A stretch of 64,000 nucleotides of DNA from Macrocystis pyrifera (taxonomy: Eukaryota; Sar; Phaeophyceae; Laminariales; Laminariaceae), in assembly GCA_031763025.1 (NCBI GenBank), contig JASSKH010000024.1, positions 11,120,087 to 11,184,086 on the forward strand. Reading direction: 5' to 3'. Positions within the stretch are counted from its first letter, which is position 1, and every line of letters starts with the position of its first letter. Positions 36,601-46,227 of the stretch are shown here, one piece after another. The notes beneath the pieces were generated by a model, which made no database searches, was not told the DNA's origin, and saw nothing but the letters and a program-made list of their open reading frames with translations. A program made the position numbers and the translations under genes.

Positions 36601-38911
36601 TCTGCTCAGCTTGAAACAAGAAGTGTACAAGATACAAGGCATATGACATGATGTACGAAGTAGGTTACGAATGCGTCAGCTGTAAATATGACTGAAAAAG
36701 TAGTCGGTACTTAGCTTTGCAAGCTACCAGGGTTATATCATCAGGGCAGCTGCATATTTGTTGTTCAACCTATTGCATAAAAAAATGAAGAAAAAAACCG
36801 TTCTCCATCGTCCGGGATCGGATCGCACCATCACAGGTTGACAACATCCGCGCGCAGCTGTCAGCGACGCTCACCGGCGGGCGCCGCCCATCCGACAACG
36901 CGTTTCAAGCGAAAAGGAACAGCATCAGCAGCAACACCCCAGGTTTGGGGCTCTCAGTGCACGCTAGGAGAGTTAGTGGCGGTTTCAGCGATGCGAAAGG
37001 GAACATGTTGCGCGATGGCGAAGGAGAACATGCAGACTTGTCGCGGGCGGAGCTTGAGAAGGCTGTGGAAGAGCGGAAACGGGCAAGGCCTGCAGGCATC
37101 GAGCGCCAGGTTCGTCTTTGTTTTTTCTAACTTTACCGGCGCCAAAACAATAGAGGTCCCTTTTGAGTTGCCGAAAGCGTCTGCCGTATGCCGTGCACCG
37201 ACGAATACAAGTTGAGGACAGTCGAAAATACGCTGTTGGGCGAGTTCCTAGCGACAGCTGTACTGTATTTGCCCTGAGGTATTCCTCCACTCCAGTGACA
37301 ATGGAGTGTGTACTGTCACCACGGACTAGATTAGGGAGATTATGTTAGTTAGTGTTTAGATAGTGTGAGAACAAACGAACAAACGAACAAACGAACGAAC
37401 GAACAAACCTTTGCTGTAGCTTGTCCTGTTGGCCTGTATGTACTACTGTACGATCGTAGTATGGGGGGTGTTTCTATCTGCTTCGCTCTACTCGTATGGT
37501 ATATGCATGGTTGAAACAGTACCATGGTTAGAGCAGAGCCATGGCATGTGCGAGGTAAAGTACCCTGCGACTACGCGCCCCAACACTTTTTCGAAACATG
37601 TCAGTCAGAAGGCAACGACCGGCTGAAGTTGCCACAACAGCACCGTTGTGTACTAAGGCATAGTTCAGTTGACACACAACACAATTATATTGGCCCGAAT
37701 GCAGAGTGTGGTGAGCTCAAGCTTAAGCTGTATTGTTACCCATCCGCCGGAGGAAAGAACAAACCCAGCGTGACCTACCGCTGGCTCGTCTTGAAGTTGA
37801 GCAAAACCAATAACGTACGTGTAGACTGAACGTTACAACTATTCGCGTGGTGTTTTCACAGCCACGGTTGACCATCATGTATGTGACAGCACTTTACTTT
37901 AGTCCACGATCACAGGCACACTTTCTTCGATGTGAGCCAAACGCAAGGGTCAAGATACAGGCACACTTTTTATGTGATACTGCAGTAGTACTGTATTCGC
38001 CTCCTCTTGCCTCGATGCTTGTGCCGACGTAACTGCGACCATGTGATAACAAACAGATGGACAGTGTGTCGATGTCGATGGAAGAACAACTCAACATTCT
38101 GCTGGAGGAAGCGGAAGAGGAACTCGAACAGCTCGAACAGGACTCCCTTGGGTAAGAAGAACGGAACGGATTGCGTTTTCATGGCAGTGTACGTAGTGCC
38201 ATAAACGTAGTAGCGGTGGTTCAAGAGGCTGTGAATCAATCTAAACGTCGCAGCGATGGTTGAAGATATAGTGAGTCAATCGAAACGTAGTAGCGGCAAT
38301 AGCAGAGGCGGCGAGCCAATCGGATCGTAGAAGCGATGGTTCCAAGAGGGGGTGAGCCAATTACATCTTAGGAGCGACAGTCGAGGAGGAGGCAAATCCA
38401 ATCAAAACACACCAAACGATTATCTCCCCGTCCGCACCCCACCCTCGCTGGTTGTCTTCGTCGTCGCCCTTTAACGGCATTCAGGAGCGAAACCTACAGC
38501 TCCACCGTCCCTTCAGTAGATGGAGCCGTCTCATCTTTTGCAGACCCTTTGGAGAGCCAACTGCGGAGTGCGAGAGACGGCTGCGGGAGTGGCACGCACG
38601 AAGGCGACGGTAGTAGGTCACGCGCCAATGTGAGGAGGAGAGCGTCTGGCACAAGTAGCACCCACGCGACCAGTCGTCGGCGTCAGAGCGAGAGCAGCGG
38701 AATAAGCAAAACCCTCGCCCGAAGGTCAAGCAGGGCAAGAGATGAGTACGAAGATGTCCCGAAAAGCGACTGGGGTAGGACCTTGGATACTACGGTCTCA
38801 ATTCCAGAGGGCCCGGAGGAGAGGGCTGATGAGCACGAGGCGAACGCCTCACTTGAAATGATGGATGATCCCATTGAGATCATGACGAGCCGGGGGGGGG
38901 CGGCGGCGTGA
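16206..38911 (+). CDS. DZIP1/Iguana-like ciliary protein with ubiquitin-like domain, 18 exons
   Basis: By family, DZIP1 acts at the basal body/transition zone in ciliogenesis. Exons: 16206-16358, 18546-18695, 19424-19501, 21653-21756, 22854-22941, 23889-24013, 24752-24833, 25772-25990, 27285-27356, 29380-29571, 30909-30998, 32029-32152, 33793-33899, 34761-34811, 35638-35805, 36837-37109, 38057-38151 and 38485-38911 (TGA). All phases agree, giving 865 codons plus stop. Order: DZIP N-terminal domain (residues 1-100), C2H2 finger (129-151), ubiquitin-like domain (about 185-257), coiled-coil-prone segments (about 280-420), a possible second beta-grasp unit (about 453-520), acidic coiled coil (about 700-722) and a Ser/Arg-rich tail. 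The start codon lies upstream and is unresolved. An ATG at 16151 directly before a GT would leave only a 52-bp intron. All introns are GT-AG except one GC-AG. Confidence 0.87.
19595..19690 (-). mobile_element. LINE 3'-end fragment
   Basis: On the minus strand it resembles the 3' end of the LINE at 42085-43070: a GCGTGGTCC block, then a spacer, then GAGTATCGCC and a C-rich tail. It lies in a DZIP1-like intron, just after the exon at 19424-19501. Confidence 0.45.
20676..20840 (+). repeat. Dispersed repeat family D, copy 2
   Basis: It shares CAGGGCAGAGACATCCCTGATC, AAATCTGCATGTTCTAGG and TTTCCTGGGTTCGATCTGTA-like words, in the same order as the copy at 5403. Just after it, a diverged block (GGATGGTGCATCGCAGTCCG / GGATGGTACGCCGCAATTCA) occurs twice, near 20869 and 20986. 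Confidence 0.6.
21653..21756 (+). CDS. DZIP1-like C2H2 zinc-finger exon
   Basis: The exon starts after TTGCAG and reads CLTCGKMFTTTEFLQQH then IVRKH, an exact C-x2-C-x12-H-x4-H finger. A single finger after the N-terminal domain is the DZIP1 arrangement. It leaves in phase 2 at AGCAC/GTGAGC. Confidence 0.92.
22600..22675. repeat. GATGATGTT trinucleotide-like repeat
   Basis: Degenerate GAT/GTT triplets in a DZIP1-like intron. Confidence 0.6.
22854..24833 (+). CDS. Ubiquitin-like domain across three DZIP1-like exons
   Basis: Exons 22854-22941, 23889-24013 and 24752-24833 join to give LRIFVQTNTGQCLDMMV..., the ubiquitin beta-1/beta-2 hairpin pattern. A helix follows (ATIAQLRGYI), then FLVYRGLRLHEGQTLKECNI (equivalent to the ubiquitin I-F-A-G-K-x-L-x-x-G-x-T-L-x-x-Y-N-I stretch) and SQLVLL as the last strand. 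There is no terminal di-glycine and the chain continues, so it is an embedded, non-conjugating domain. Phases agree at both junctions. The second intron is GC-AG. Confidence 0.88.
23236..23425. repeat. Minisatellite, about 22-bp units (CCAACGGTATTGGGTAGTT)
   Basis: Eight or nine head-to-tail units with slight changes, in the intron that splits the ubiquitin-like domain. Confidence 0.8.
23505..23612. repeat. CTCACTGCT nonamer repeat
   Basis: About a dozen CTCACTGCT/CCCACTGCT units in tandem, in the same intron as the previous array. Confidence 0.8.
25073..25432 (-). repeat. G-tract repeat family B, copy 3
   Basis: Reverse orientation. It matches 3139-3500, including the GTGGCCACACC end and the block with GCTTGGTGCAAGCAATGCC. 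It is bracketed by two similar stretches (24907-24990 and 25440-25520), each with GACAACGACACTGTAAAACA or a close variant. This suggests a local duplication around the insertion. Confidence 0.65.
25772..25990 (+). CDS. DZIP1-like coiled-coil exon
   Basis: 73 codons between TCCAG and GAG/GTGACA. A glycine-rich start (AAGGGGTKDEE) is followed by charged, heptad-like sequence with LVDLMRQQMEWTMR and EALETRMRGME. Likely a coiled coil in the middle of the protein. Confidence 0.8.
26493..26700. repeat. 12/13-bp minisatellite, GGTGCTACAGTA / GGTGCTTACAGTA
   Basis: About 16-17 head-to-tail units with two length variants, in a DZIP1-like intron between exons 25772-25990 and 27285-27356. The unit contains CTACAGTAG-like half palindromes seen throughout the window. 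Confidence 0.9.
29075..29365. repeat. Three-copy tandem repeat, unit about 110 bp
   Basis: Units begin TTCGACCAAATGCGCG, TTCGACCAATAGCGCG and TTCGACCAATTGCGCG. Each carries a GCATGCTCA/GCGTGCTGA block and a TTGAAC block. The last unit runs up to within a few bases of the acceptor of exon 29380-29571. Confidence 0.65.
31190..31345 (+). repeat. Dispersed repeat family D, copy 3 (partial)
   Basis: It keeps CATGTTTCCTGGGTTGGATATG and the terminal CAGCAGGTGAAGAACTAGG region. The 5' part is eroded. Confidence 0.45.
32029..33899 (+). CDS. DZIP1-like exons 12-13: possible second beta-grasp module
   Basis: Exons 32029-32152 and 33793-33899 join in phase 1. The sequence reads RRAVAIKVPRNANCESVCER, IAEKLDVVEARVVLRNKRGG and then AILPLETLSGELQRLHEEEC plus LKLEVLQG. 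The strand-strand-helix-strand rhythm, with L-R-N-K-R-G-G before the last strands, resembles ubiquitin-like or doublecortin-type folds. I cannot name the family. The exons themselves are well supported by phase and borders. Confidence 0.7.
32910..33105 (-). repeat. Dispersed repeat family D, copy 4
   Basis: On the minus strand it reads CTATTTCAGGGCAGACACATTC-like sequence, GTGTTTCCTAGGTTGGATCTG and GGCAGGTTCGTAGGATC, colinear with the other copies. Located in a DZIP1-like intron. Confidence 0.6.
33516..33626. mobile_element. Foldback MITE family A, copy 2
   Basis: CTATTACGGGGGAACATAGT on the left and ACTATGGACCCCCCGTAATAG-like on the right, with the shared AAATTTTGTTAGTAACAATA centre. Located in the intron before DZIP1-like exon 33793-33899. 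Confidence 0.8.
34933..35022. repeat. GTA trinucleotide microsatellite (GTAGTAGTA)
   Basis: Imperfect GTA/GTAGCA runs across about 90 bases in a DZIP1-like intron. Confidence 0.8.
35024..35955. repeat. Diverged repeat pair (35024-35100 and 35826-35952) with an ATACATAGTA array
   Basis: Both members start TATTACGGG, continue with a CATAGYAA block and end in CCCGCGATGGACCCAAAAACC or CCCACGATGAACCCCAAAACC. In the second, an ATAGTAATAC decamer array (about 35838-35910) is inserted. They may be worn relatives of MITE family A. The DZIP1-like exon 35638-35805 lies between them. Confidence 0.5.
37372..37410. repeat. AACAAACG tandem repeat
   Basis: About nine ACAAACGA-type tetra/octamer units in the intron after exon 36837-37109. 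Confidence 0.8.
37605..37814 (+). CDS. Candidate optional (cassette) exon of the DZIP1-like gene
   Basis: 210 bases open in phase 0 between TGTCAG and AATAAC/GTACGT, exactly compatible with the phase-0 junction it interrupts (37109 to 38057). It would add 70 residues with blocks such as ECGELKLKLYCYPSAGG and VTYRWLVLKLSK. The composition (Tyr, Cys, aliphatic) differs from the charged flanks. It could be a real alternative exon or a captured fragment of another element. Confidence 0.35.
38485..38911 (+). CDS. DZIP1-like last exon, Ser/Arg-rich tail
   Basis: It enters in phase 2 after TTCAG, reads SETYSSTVPSVDGAVSS, then an Arg/Ser-rich stretch, then an acidic part (EERADEHEANASLEMMDD). It ends TSRGGAAA followed by TGA. 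It is low in complexity and probably disordered. Confidence 0.8.
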
Positions 38912-40230
38912 CGGGGTCTGATACTTCATCAGATTTTGGGAGAGAACTGACATATTTTCTGTGCTACTTTCTGTGTCGAGGAAGGGTCTTTAGGAACGGC
39001 AGTCGGCTGGGAAGTATGTAGCTTTTGTCAGTTTCTCATCACTAGATAACATGCATTGTTTCAGAGTGGGTGCTTAATGCATTGTTTCCAGTGTTGCTGC
39101 TTCATTTTTCTTCAGTATTCCCGATGACGTTCCTAGGGCTAGAGTACGGTTAGACGTTGGGACAGGGCTGTTGAGGGCAAGGGTGGGGAATTTTTCCCAG
39201 TATCCATTTTCTAAATACTGGAACCATGCGCTGGCCTTATCATAGTACCCATACCTTTAACTAGGCTCTAGATAGTATTGGTGGGAACGTGGAGAAGCAG
39301 TCTCCGGCTGGGCAGTATATCCAACCCACGAAAAGAGATCGTCAATTGGGGCGTGCTGTACACCGTAGCAATACTACAGTACTACATTCATGGGTGTACC
39401 TTCGATAGATTGGCAGAGCTGTAAAAAAAAAATCATAGGTGCGCGTGATACGGTGCGGGGGCATTATCGGAACCTGGTATTTGTCGAAGGCGCATTGGTG
39501 ACCAGTTGACGTGACACATGTGTCGGTCGAGCTCCAACACGAACGCCTCTACGTTGGCATTAATAGCACAAACTTAAATACATCGATCATCGCTTGCCTC
39601 CGACAAAGTTATAATATTGGTATAATTGGGCGTCCTGTGTAACACTTGGTATCATCAGTTCGCGTCTCTCCGAGCTCTTAACAGCTGGCGTGGCGAGTAA
39701 AGCGGAATCGGACGCAACCGGTCAATCTAGAAACGACAGCCATACGTGTACTTAGCTCGAACCTGGCCACCAGCTACAATGTCGTACTCTTTCACTCTAA
39801 AAACAACACACGCGAGTACCAACTACTGGTACACTCAATGGTTACAGCAGTGCCGCCGGTGGGATTGCACGCGAACTCGCACACATATCTACAGCCCGTC
39901 TATGCAGACACATGCGCCGCGAAAATGATCCAGCCAGCTTCAGGACTTCCACACTCGACGATAGAGCTACTGCGTATACTTCCAAGAAATAACGTGTAAA
40001 TTTGCGAGCAATGGATCTGTGCCCCGCATTGCAGACACCAAAGCGCCACGAAGTGCGTGTTATGGCAGAGAGGCCGAAACCATGTACGTATGTATGCATG
40101 CATGCATGCATGGGATGAGTGCAGCCATTCTGTTCCACAACCGCCTACCCCAGCTGGCTCAAGGCATTGCATCTGTGGCGCATGAGATGAAATAACAAGT
40201 GGGTCTGCCTAATCGGTGGCCAGCACTGCC
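38912..40230. other. Intergenic region, no gene recognised
   Basis: Contains the 3' side of the DZIP1-like gene. I see no exon with splice support, no RNA gene and no clear repeat family copy. Confidence 0.45.
40085..40112. repeat. GCAT tetranucleotide microsatellite
   Basis: GTATGCATGCATGCATGCATG, a short perfect run. Confidence 0.8.
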
Positions 40231-40273
40231 ATGGCGGCATTCAAGCAAGCGCAGACAATCGTGGATGCCGAAG
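40231..40273 (+). CDS. Possible short first exon, unidentified
   Basis: ATG in a good context (CACTGCCATGGCG) opens MAAFKQAQTIVDAE and ends at GAAG/GTAGGA in phase 1. The nearest spliceable block downstream (40954-40995, YSGNRYWPTEIMNK, phase 0) does not match in phase. No gene could be assembled. Confidence 0.2.
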
Positions 40274-41790
40274 GTAGGAGGGTAGGTGAGCAGGAAAAAA
40301 CAACAAAAAAACACGTGCGCATCGTTGGAAGAAGACGGGCAGTCGGCCCTTTTGCTCCAAGAAGTTAGCTTCTTCGAGTGTTTTTTATTTGTATATATTT
40401 TCCATTCCCTCCACTATAATCGCACTATTAGGACTACTGTAGTAAGTACGTTGCCTCCAACTCCCTCCCTTTCGTGACTCAGATCTACTAGTGGGGTCAC
40501 ATCGCAGGAGCTCTTCTCTGCTCCCCACTACGGTGCAGTGGATTATATAAATACGACATCTTACTTATATACGAGTTCAATCGATCTGCGGCAGTGCCGT
40601 CCTGCAGTGATGCAACCCGAGCACCGCGAGAGAACATCGAAAGCAACCCACTTGACAGTGGTTGCGCACTAGGATGACGGCAGTTCGTCCGTGAGAAACG
40701 ACAGGAGACGGCAAGGACGCACACTCGCTTGCACACGCGCGGCAGTTGCTCTGAAAGCTTGAAACGAACGCAGGAGATGTACACGGCGATCCGTATGGGA
40801 CGACCCAAAACATGGGAAGGGCGGCATTATCAACCTTACCAGCCGTCTTGCGTGCGCGCGCAGAGGTACAAAGAATAGTCAACGCTGAGAGAGTGTCGAT
40901 ACGGATCTGCGCATTGTGGTTTGGGTACTAAGCTCATCACCCTCTGTTTGCAGTACTCCGGTAATCGATATTGGCCTACGGAGATCATGAACAAGGTAAT
41001 AGGGTATATATGGTGTGAGGGGGGATTATTATCCTCAGGTCTTCATGGATGTGGCTCGGCGGGGCGGGATATGGCTTGCCCTTTGATGCTAGTCGCTGAA
41101 ACTACAGAAATACGATACGACTCGGGTATGTGAAACAACGATACTGCCCGTGCATATAGATGTGTAGAGCCTGTGACATCCAGGTACGGCTCAATTGCTT
41201 GCTCTATTCTTACTTACCAGGTACGGCATAGCCGTAGGCCGCGTGGTCAGGTAGGAGACGCCACGCCAACAGTGCATACGTACAAATAAATCCCCAACTG
41301 GTTTCCCTTGCTGCTAAGTGTGGCTGATACTGCAATCGTTATGTCTCTCCTCCGAAGTCCCAACAGGATTGATGGATATGGCGCGCATACACGTTCTCAA
41401 GGTTCACCAATAGCTCCACCTACAGCGTTCCAGCAACAAAGGCGACGCATTGTTCCAACCTCTCTCCGTCGCCAACCCGCCCGCAGTCATCTACACCAAA
41501 GGAAGGTAACACGCTAACACACCTGATTGGCTCTGTATGCCGTCACCCAAACACCCAAACACAGCTGATTTGTTATGCCTGCTGCTACACGAACGAAAAT
41601 AAATGAACACAAAGGAAGGGAGAGGAAGAATCAATGGAAGCATCATATACGTGTGTCACGAGACGGGGATGGAACTCCCGTTAAATCGTTGCTATGGCCG
41701 CCATCAACTTTATCGTCGTACTCACCACTCTCAAGGAGTTTTTCCTCCTGTGATACACGAAAACAAAAGCGACGGCCCACTTTGTTTCAT

Positions 41791-42030
41791 GGGGGGGGGG
41801 GGGGGGGGTACTCATTATCATGCATGGCCGTAGTCGCATGACCCTCGCATCTCCATCATGCCGGGACGGAGCACGTCGGGTTTGCACCGACCAGGCAGAC
41901 ATTGCTTGCACCAAACGCGAAGCGCCGTGAGGTGTTGGGCGAGTCGCATGAAGGGTGAGCTGCATCCTGTTAAGAACCACTACGAGGTATTGAGGCGGAT
42001 TTTCTTGCGTATGGATGACAGCGTGAATGA
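41791..42030 (+). repeat. G-tract repeat family B, copy 4
   Basis: A run of 18 G and then TACTCATTATCATGCATGGC. All family blocks are present through AGGCGGATTTTCTTGCGT and the end near TGACAGCGTGAATGAA. It is immediately adjacent to the 3' end of the LINE at 42085. Confidence 0.75.
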
Positions 42031-42084
42031 AAAGTGACAGCCCGCATTGTCTTTTGGAGCCAGGAACCGGGAGGGGGGGGGGGG

Positions 42085-43070
42085 AGGGGGCGAACTCAAT
42101 TGTTACTTGCCTTAACCACTTGACCATTGACCACGCATCCCTTTCGAGACGAAGCGTCGTTCCTACTCCTGATAGAGACACCTCCAACATGTGGGCGCTC
42201 ATGACGCTGTTTCCATATATTATATTTCTTTTTTTGCTAGTTTTATCCCCTTCCTGTTTCGCCGCCTGTGGTTACCATTTATTTCCAAGGATAGCGATCG
42301 TTTTCTCGCTGCTATCTAGTGCACCAAACTCCGTCATGTCACATTCGTCTATTCCCCTCATCCATTATTCTAACGCATCCCGTTCCTCCTTGTACATTTC
42401 ACATTCTCCTACTATGTGAGTTCTACTTTCTATGGCTTTGCCACACGGGCACATCTGTGCATCTACCTCCTCCTCCCCCGGCTGCTGGTGTATCTCTTTC
42501 TTCCTTCTGACATGTCCAGGTCACCTACACGAAATCACAGTTTCAGCGTTTTCGCGAAGTCCATTGGGGCGTGCAAATATTTTTTCATTCCCCTGTCTTC
42601 GCTCAGTTCCCAGTTTATCTCTACGTGTTTCTCCGATTTCACCTTGTTTCTTAACGCTAGCCTCTCCTTTCTTTGTATCCATTCTTCTACTTTTGTCTTG
42701 TACCTCCCAAACTTCTCTGCGGACATCGTCTCTTCTTCGTTTCGTCATATATCCTTCCGTACTTTCTCAACTACGCTATCTCACCTTGCCCAGCTCGCCC
42801 TTTAGCTATTTTTTCCCATACAGCTCTATCAACTTTACTGGCAACCTCTTTTTGGGCATGTTCCTTACTTTATATTGCCCTTTCAACTTTCTCACATCTC
42901 GTTTTGTCTTAAGTGGGTGCATTCCCAGTTCTGCTATTAATACTGTTATTTGTCGTATTTGAGCATCATAGGATTTTTTTAGCTGCTGTCATCTGTGCTG
43001 CTGTTTCCAACTGTTTTACGAACTTGATGTTCCCTTCTCGTACTTCTGAACCCAGGAACGGGAGGGGGGG
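42085..43070 (-). mobile_element. Decayed non-LTR retrotransposon (LINE), 3' end of ORF2
   Basis: On the minus strand, fragments of one protein appear in order with several stops and frameshifts. They are FVKQLETAAQMTAAKKIL, then ELGMHPLKTKRDVRKLKGQY, then KTKVEEWIQRKERLALRNKV, then MCPCGKAIESRTHIVGECEM, then DSSEKTIAILGNKW. The C-x1-C-x8-H-x4-C block is the zinc knuckle found at the C-terminus of LINE ORF2 proteins. The coding end is followed by a C-rich 3' tail (42078-42100). The reverse transcriptase core is not in the window, so the copy is 5'-truncated. Transposition-incompetent. Confidence 0.75.
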
Positions 43071-43924
43071 GGGATACTAACGCCGAGTCAAAGTAAAATG
43101 AAGATTGTGATATCTGTATTTCGTACAAAAACTCCATTCCACCGGTTTGTTTGTCATTGTGGGGAACGTGGTGTCGTGTTCTCTTTTGGTCGTGTACACC
43201 TGTCCTGACTCTTTCGTTTCCCTCTGCGGCTGCTTGCGATAGATCAACTGCATGCGTGAGTGATCATCATGATGAGCCAGGGCCGAGTATTTCCCCCCCC
43301 CCCTTTCTCAGAAGGTGAACACACCTCGCGGGGTTGGATTTACGGAGAACCCCCGAGGAAAGACTCGCCTGTCACCGTCCTTTCGTGTGACGAAAGGTGC
43401 CCCAAGGGAAAAGTGATGCCGGTTTGTCGACATTTCCGTCAATACTTCATACATCGGTAGTTATACACCGACGCGTACTCTCACATCAATCTATCGTCTT
43501 ATGGGAGGTGCTATCGGGCTTGAGAGAAACGTTCACGTGCTATGTCAGTGGCTGCAACCCTACGGGTCACGGGATACTCGGCTCGTAGCGGAACTGCCAA
43601 TGCTGTTGCAGGAGGTGGGCTTTACAGTAGGGGGACTCCTGCGGTGGGATTCGTACCCACCACTCCTTGGGTCAGCACACTCTCATCGCACGTTCGAATG
43701 CTGTCTGCTGTCTGAACTGGAGTTTCACCCCAAACGTCCGTCGTAGAGCTACCGTGCTGGCCTCAGTGCCGGTACACCAGTAGAAAACGTAGCCCAACTC
43801 TCCAACAGTTCAGGGTACAAGAGAAGAGAGACAACTCATGCAACTCGTGTATTTTAGCGCAGAACTGGAGAGGAGAACATATACTATTACTTTCCCAAGG
43901 CCTGGATGGAGCAGCTGCGTGAAT

Positions 43925-44640
43925 GAAGCAGGGTGTTACTCCCTACCATAAGAAGACCTGGTCGAGAAGGGCATGCATTGTCGAACCGCTCGTAATATAC
44001 GTACTGCACATGTGCTGTCCAAGAGGAGAGGGGTGCGACGGATCTTTCTTAGACCTACTCTATAACACCCCAAATGTGGTTGTCAGGGGCTGTGGGCTAT
44101 GAAAAAAAATAGCCCATAGGTCAGGGGATATCCTCAGGACATGGCCTCGGGTTTTCTAATATGTGGATATGGGTCTCGCTGGTGCTCCTTGCTGCTGGGA
44201 TCATCGCGCACAGCAGTCATTCTGTTTTGGGCCCCTCAGTAACGCGGCTACAGTATTATGGGCCAGCGTAATACCAGGTACTACTGTAATAAATCATGGA
44301 TATATTTCGGCTCGATTTAGCATCTCACTCGGATGCTTCAGCGATGCTGGTCTTGAGTTGGGCGTGATCATCCGGCTTACCATACGTAGATCGGTACATT
44401 TACGCCCAGAGTGAGTGAGTGGTACGTAAAGCATGTGCCAGGGCAGAACACATACATGCATGATGCTCTCACTTACGACCCTGCTCTCCAACGCTCATCG
44501 TCAAGCTCTCCTCTTGTGAAAGGACCTGGTCATGAAGGGTGCGCATCGTCGAACCGCTCGCACTACCTGTATACGCACTGCGGCTGTGCTGTCGAAGCGG
44601 AACAGTTGCGTGACGGATCTTTCTTACCTACCACTATTCC
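43925..44640. repeat. Diverged duplicate pair, about 120 bp each
   Basis: 43940-44060 and 44515-44640 share GACCTGGTC, GAAGGG, TCGTCGAACCGCTCG-like, CACTGCGGCTGTGCTGTC-like and GACGGATCTTTCTTA words in order. No coding or element boundary is clear. Confidence 0.45.
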
Positions 44641-44744
44641 CGCTATGTACGAAAATGTAATAACTGTTTTTATTCATATCAACTGTTAATAGGTCCTTAT
44701 ATTTTCGTATATGTCGGTACCACAGGTTTAATTGCACATGATTA

Positions 44745-45605
44745 ATGCTCTCACCAACCACGCCTCTCCAATGCTCGTCCCCGCGTTCTCCTCTTATCCG
44801 GTCCCTAAGGCACGATGCAAGAACCTGCTGTGGACGCGCTGCTTCCTCTATCCTGACCCCGGTCATAACGTGGTACCGTCGCGTTCTCTCAGGTCGGCGG
44901 ACAGCATCAACGGGCAGGACGGCAGGACGTGTGAAACCGACTCTCTTGCACGTGCCAGGTATACATTTGTTTCATCTCGGGCGGCACTTCCCATCTTTCG
45001 GTCTGCCTCTCGCTCATAATCCAAGTTGGCCCAACATTAGTGTGACCACATATACTCGACCGTACAGCAGCAACACTGGTCGCACTGCGGCTGTATCTCT
45101 ACTCTGGCCTTTAGATTCTATCACACTGCACTCGAAAGCTCGAAACAATACGAGGTCATTCCCATTTGGCTCGAAATCCAAACGACCCAAAGGGTTTCGA
45201 TCGTACGCCCTTGGATGTTTGTTTTCAAGCGAGGCTGGAGGTTGGAGACCAGCCCAACAGACCACGAAACCAAGCAACGACAACAGGGAAGGATTAACTG
45301 AGGCAAGTCCAGACCCCAACGGTTGGTTTCCTGCTCGTCTTCCCAGCCTCTCAGCCTCCCCGTCGGTCAAGGGTCCTGGTCGGGAAGGCTGGCAGCACCC
45401 AATTAGTTGCTCATCGAAAGTTCGCTACGACCCGGACCTTTGCGATTCATCACAATCCGACTCGGTTGGTGCCTTGTTTGATTCAACTTTCTTGCACTCT
45501 CACTCTCAGCAAGGGTCTTTCGAGGTGAGTTACGGGTATGAGCTAGCTAGGAGCGAAGCTTACCGCCGCGAGGGCAGTAGCACACCATCCGCCCAGCCAC
45601 GTTAG
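44745..45605 (+). other. Longest open frame of the window (286 codons), coding status doubtful
   Basis: An ATG-to-stop frame rich in Ser, Arg, Thr and Pro, with no recognisable domain. A good donor lies inside (TTTCGAG/GTGAGT at 45525), so part of it may be an exon (ending SQSDSVGALFDSTF...). The opposite strand is also open for 118 codons. I do not call a product. Confidence 0.25.
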
Positions 45606-46227
45606 GGTTTGCAGATGTACCGTGCAGTGCATCTCATAGTGCTGCTCATGCTGGATGGGGATGGAGCAGCGGTGTGTGTGTGGGCGATCACTCGTGCTGA
45701 TTTTCTGATGACGTTTGATTCTCGATGTGACGATAAGTTGTGCCGCATCGACTGCTGTGGTTGTGTAGCTGTGCACAACAAAGTCAAAGTCAGGCTTCGT
45801 TGCTTCGCAGACATTCTCCTACCAAACTGGGCTGCTGTAGATTAAAAAAGTCGGTTATGCTGATGCACGTCACAGGTGTGGTAGCCGTGCTATGATCTGA
45901 TGTTTGCCTCTTTCTAGAAAGCACTATCGTGGGTACTGCCTGGTAGAAGAACATGCATAGAAATACAATCGTGTTGAGTACCAGGTATTATACAGCAGTA
46001 AAGAGGAGCAGGAGAGCAAAATAGTCAACCGACCATGCAACACGTCTACACCTTACGTACGTACTGCTGTGTAGTTCAACCGTTGTGAAAATGGCCGGTT
46101 TTTGCACAGCACTATATATCCGATTGACGCGGCGTGTGAAGCGAGGTGTGCAGTGTGCAAGACACAGGGGTACTGGCTGCAACAGAGTACCGGTACAAAG
46201 TACCACATATCTTCGTATACGATATAC

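Noticed and set aside
42095-42160. tRNA-like A box (TGGTCAAGTGGTTAAGGCA) on the minus strand, suggesting a SINE or tRNA gene
   Set aside because: The sequence coincides with the end of the LINE coding remnant (frame ending VKASNN then stop). No matching B box at the right distance and no cloverleaf.
41681-42202. 173-codon minus-strand open frame
   Set aside because: It runs through the LINE tail, two G/C tracts and a family-B repeat. The reading frame differs between repeat copies.
42432-42962. 176-codon plus-strand open frame rich in Ser, Phe and Leu
   Set aside because: It is the complement of the LINE remnant. The pyrimidine-rich composition explains the absence of stops.
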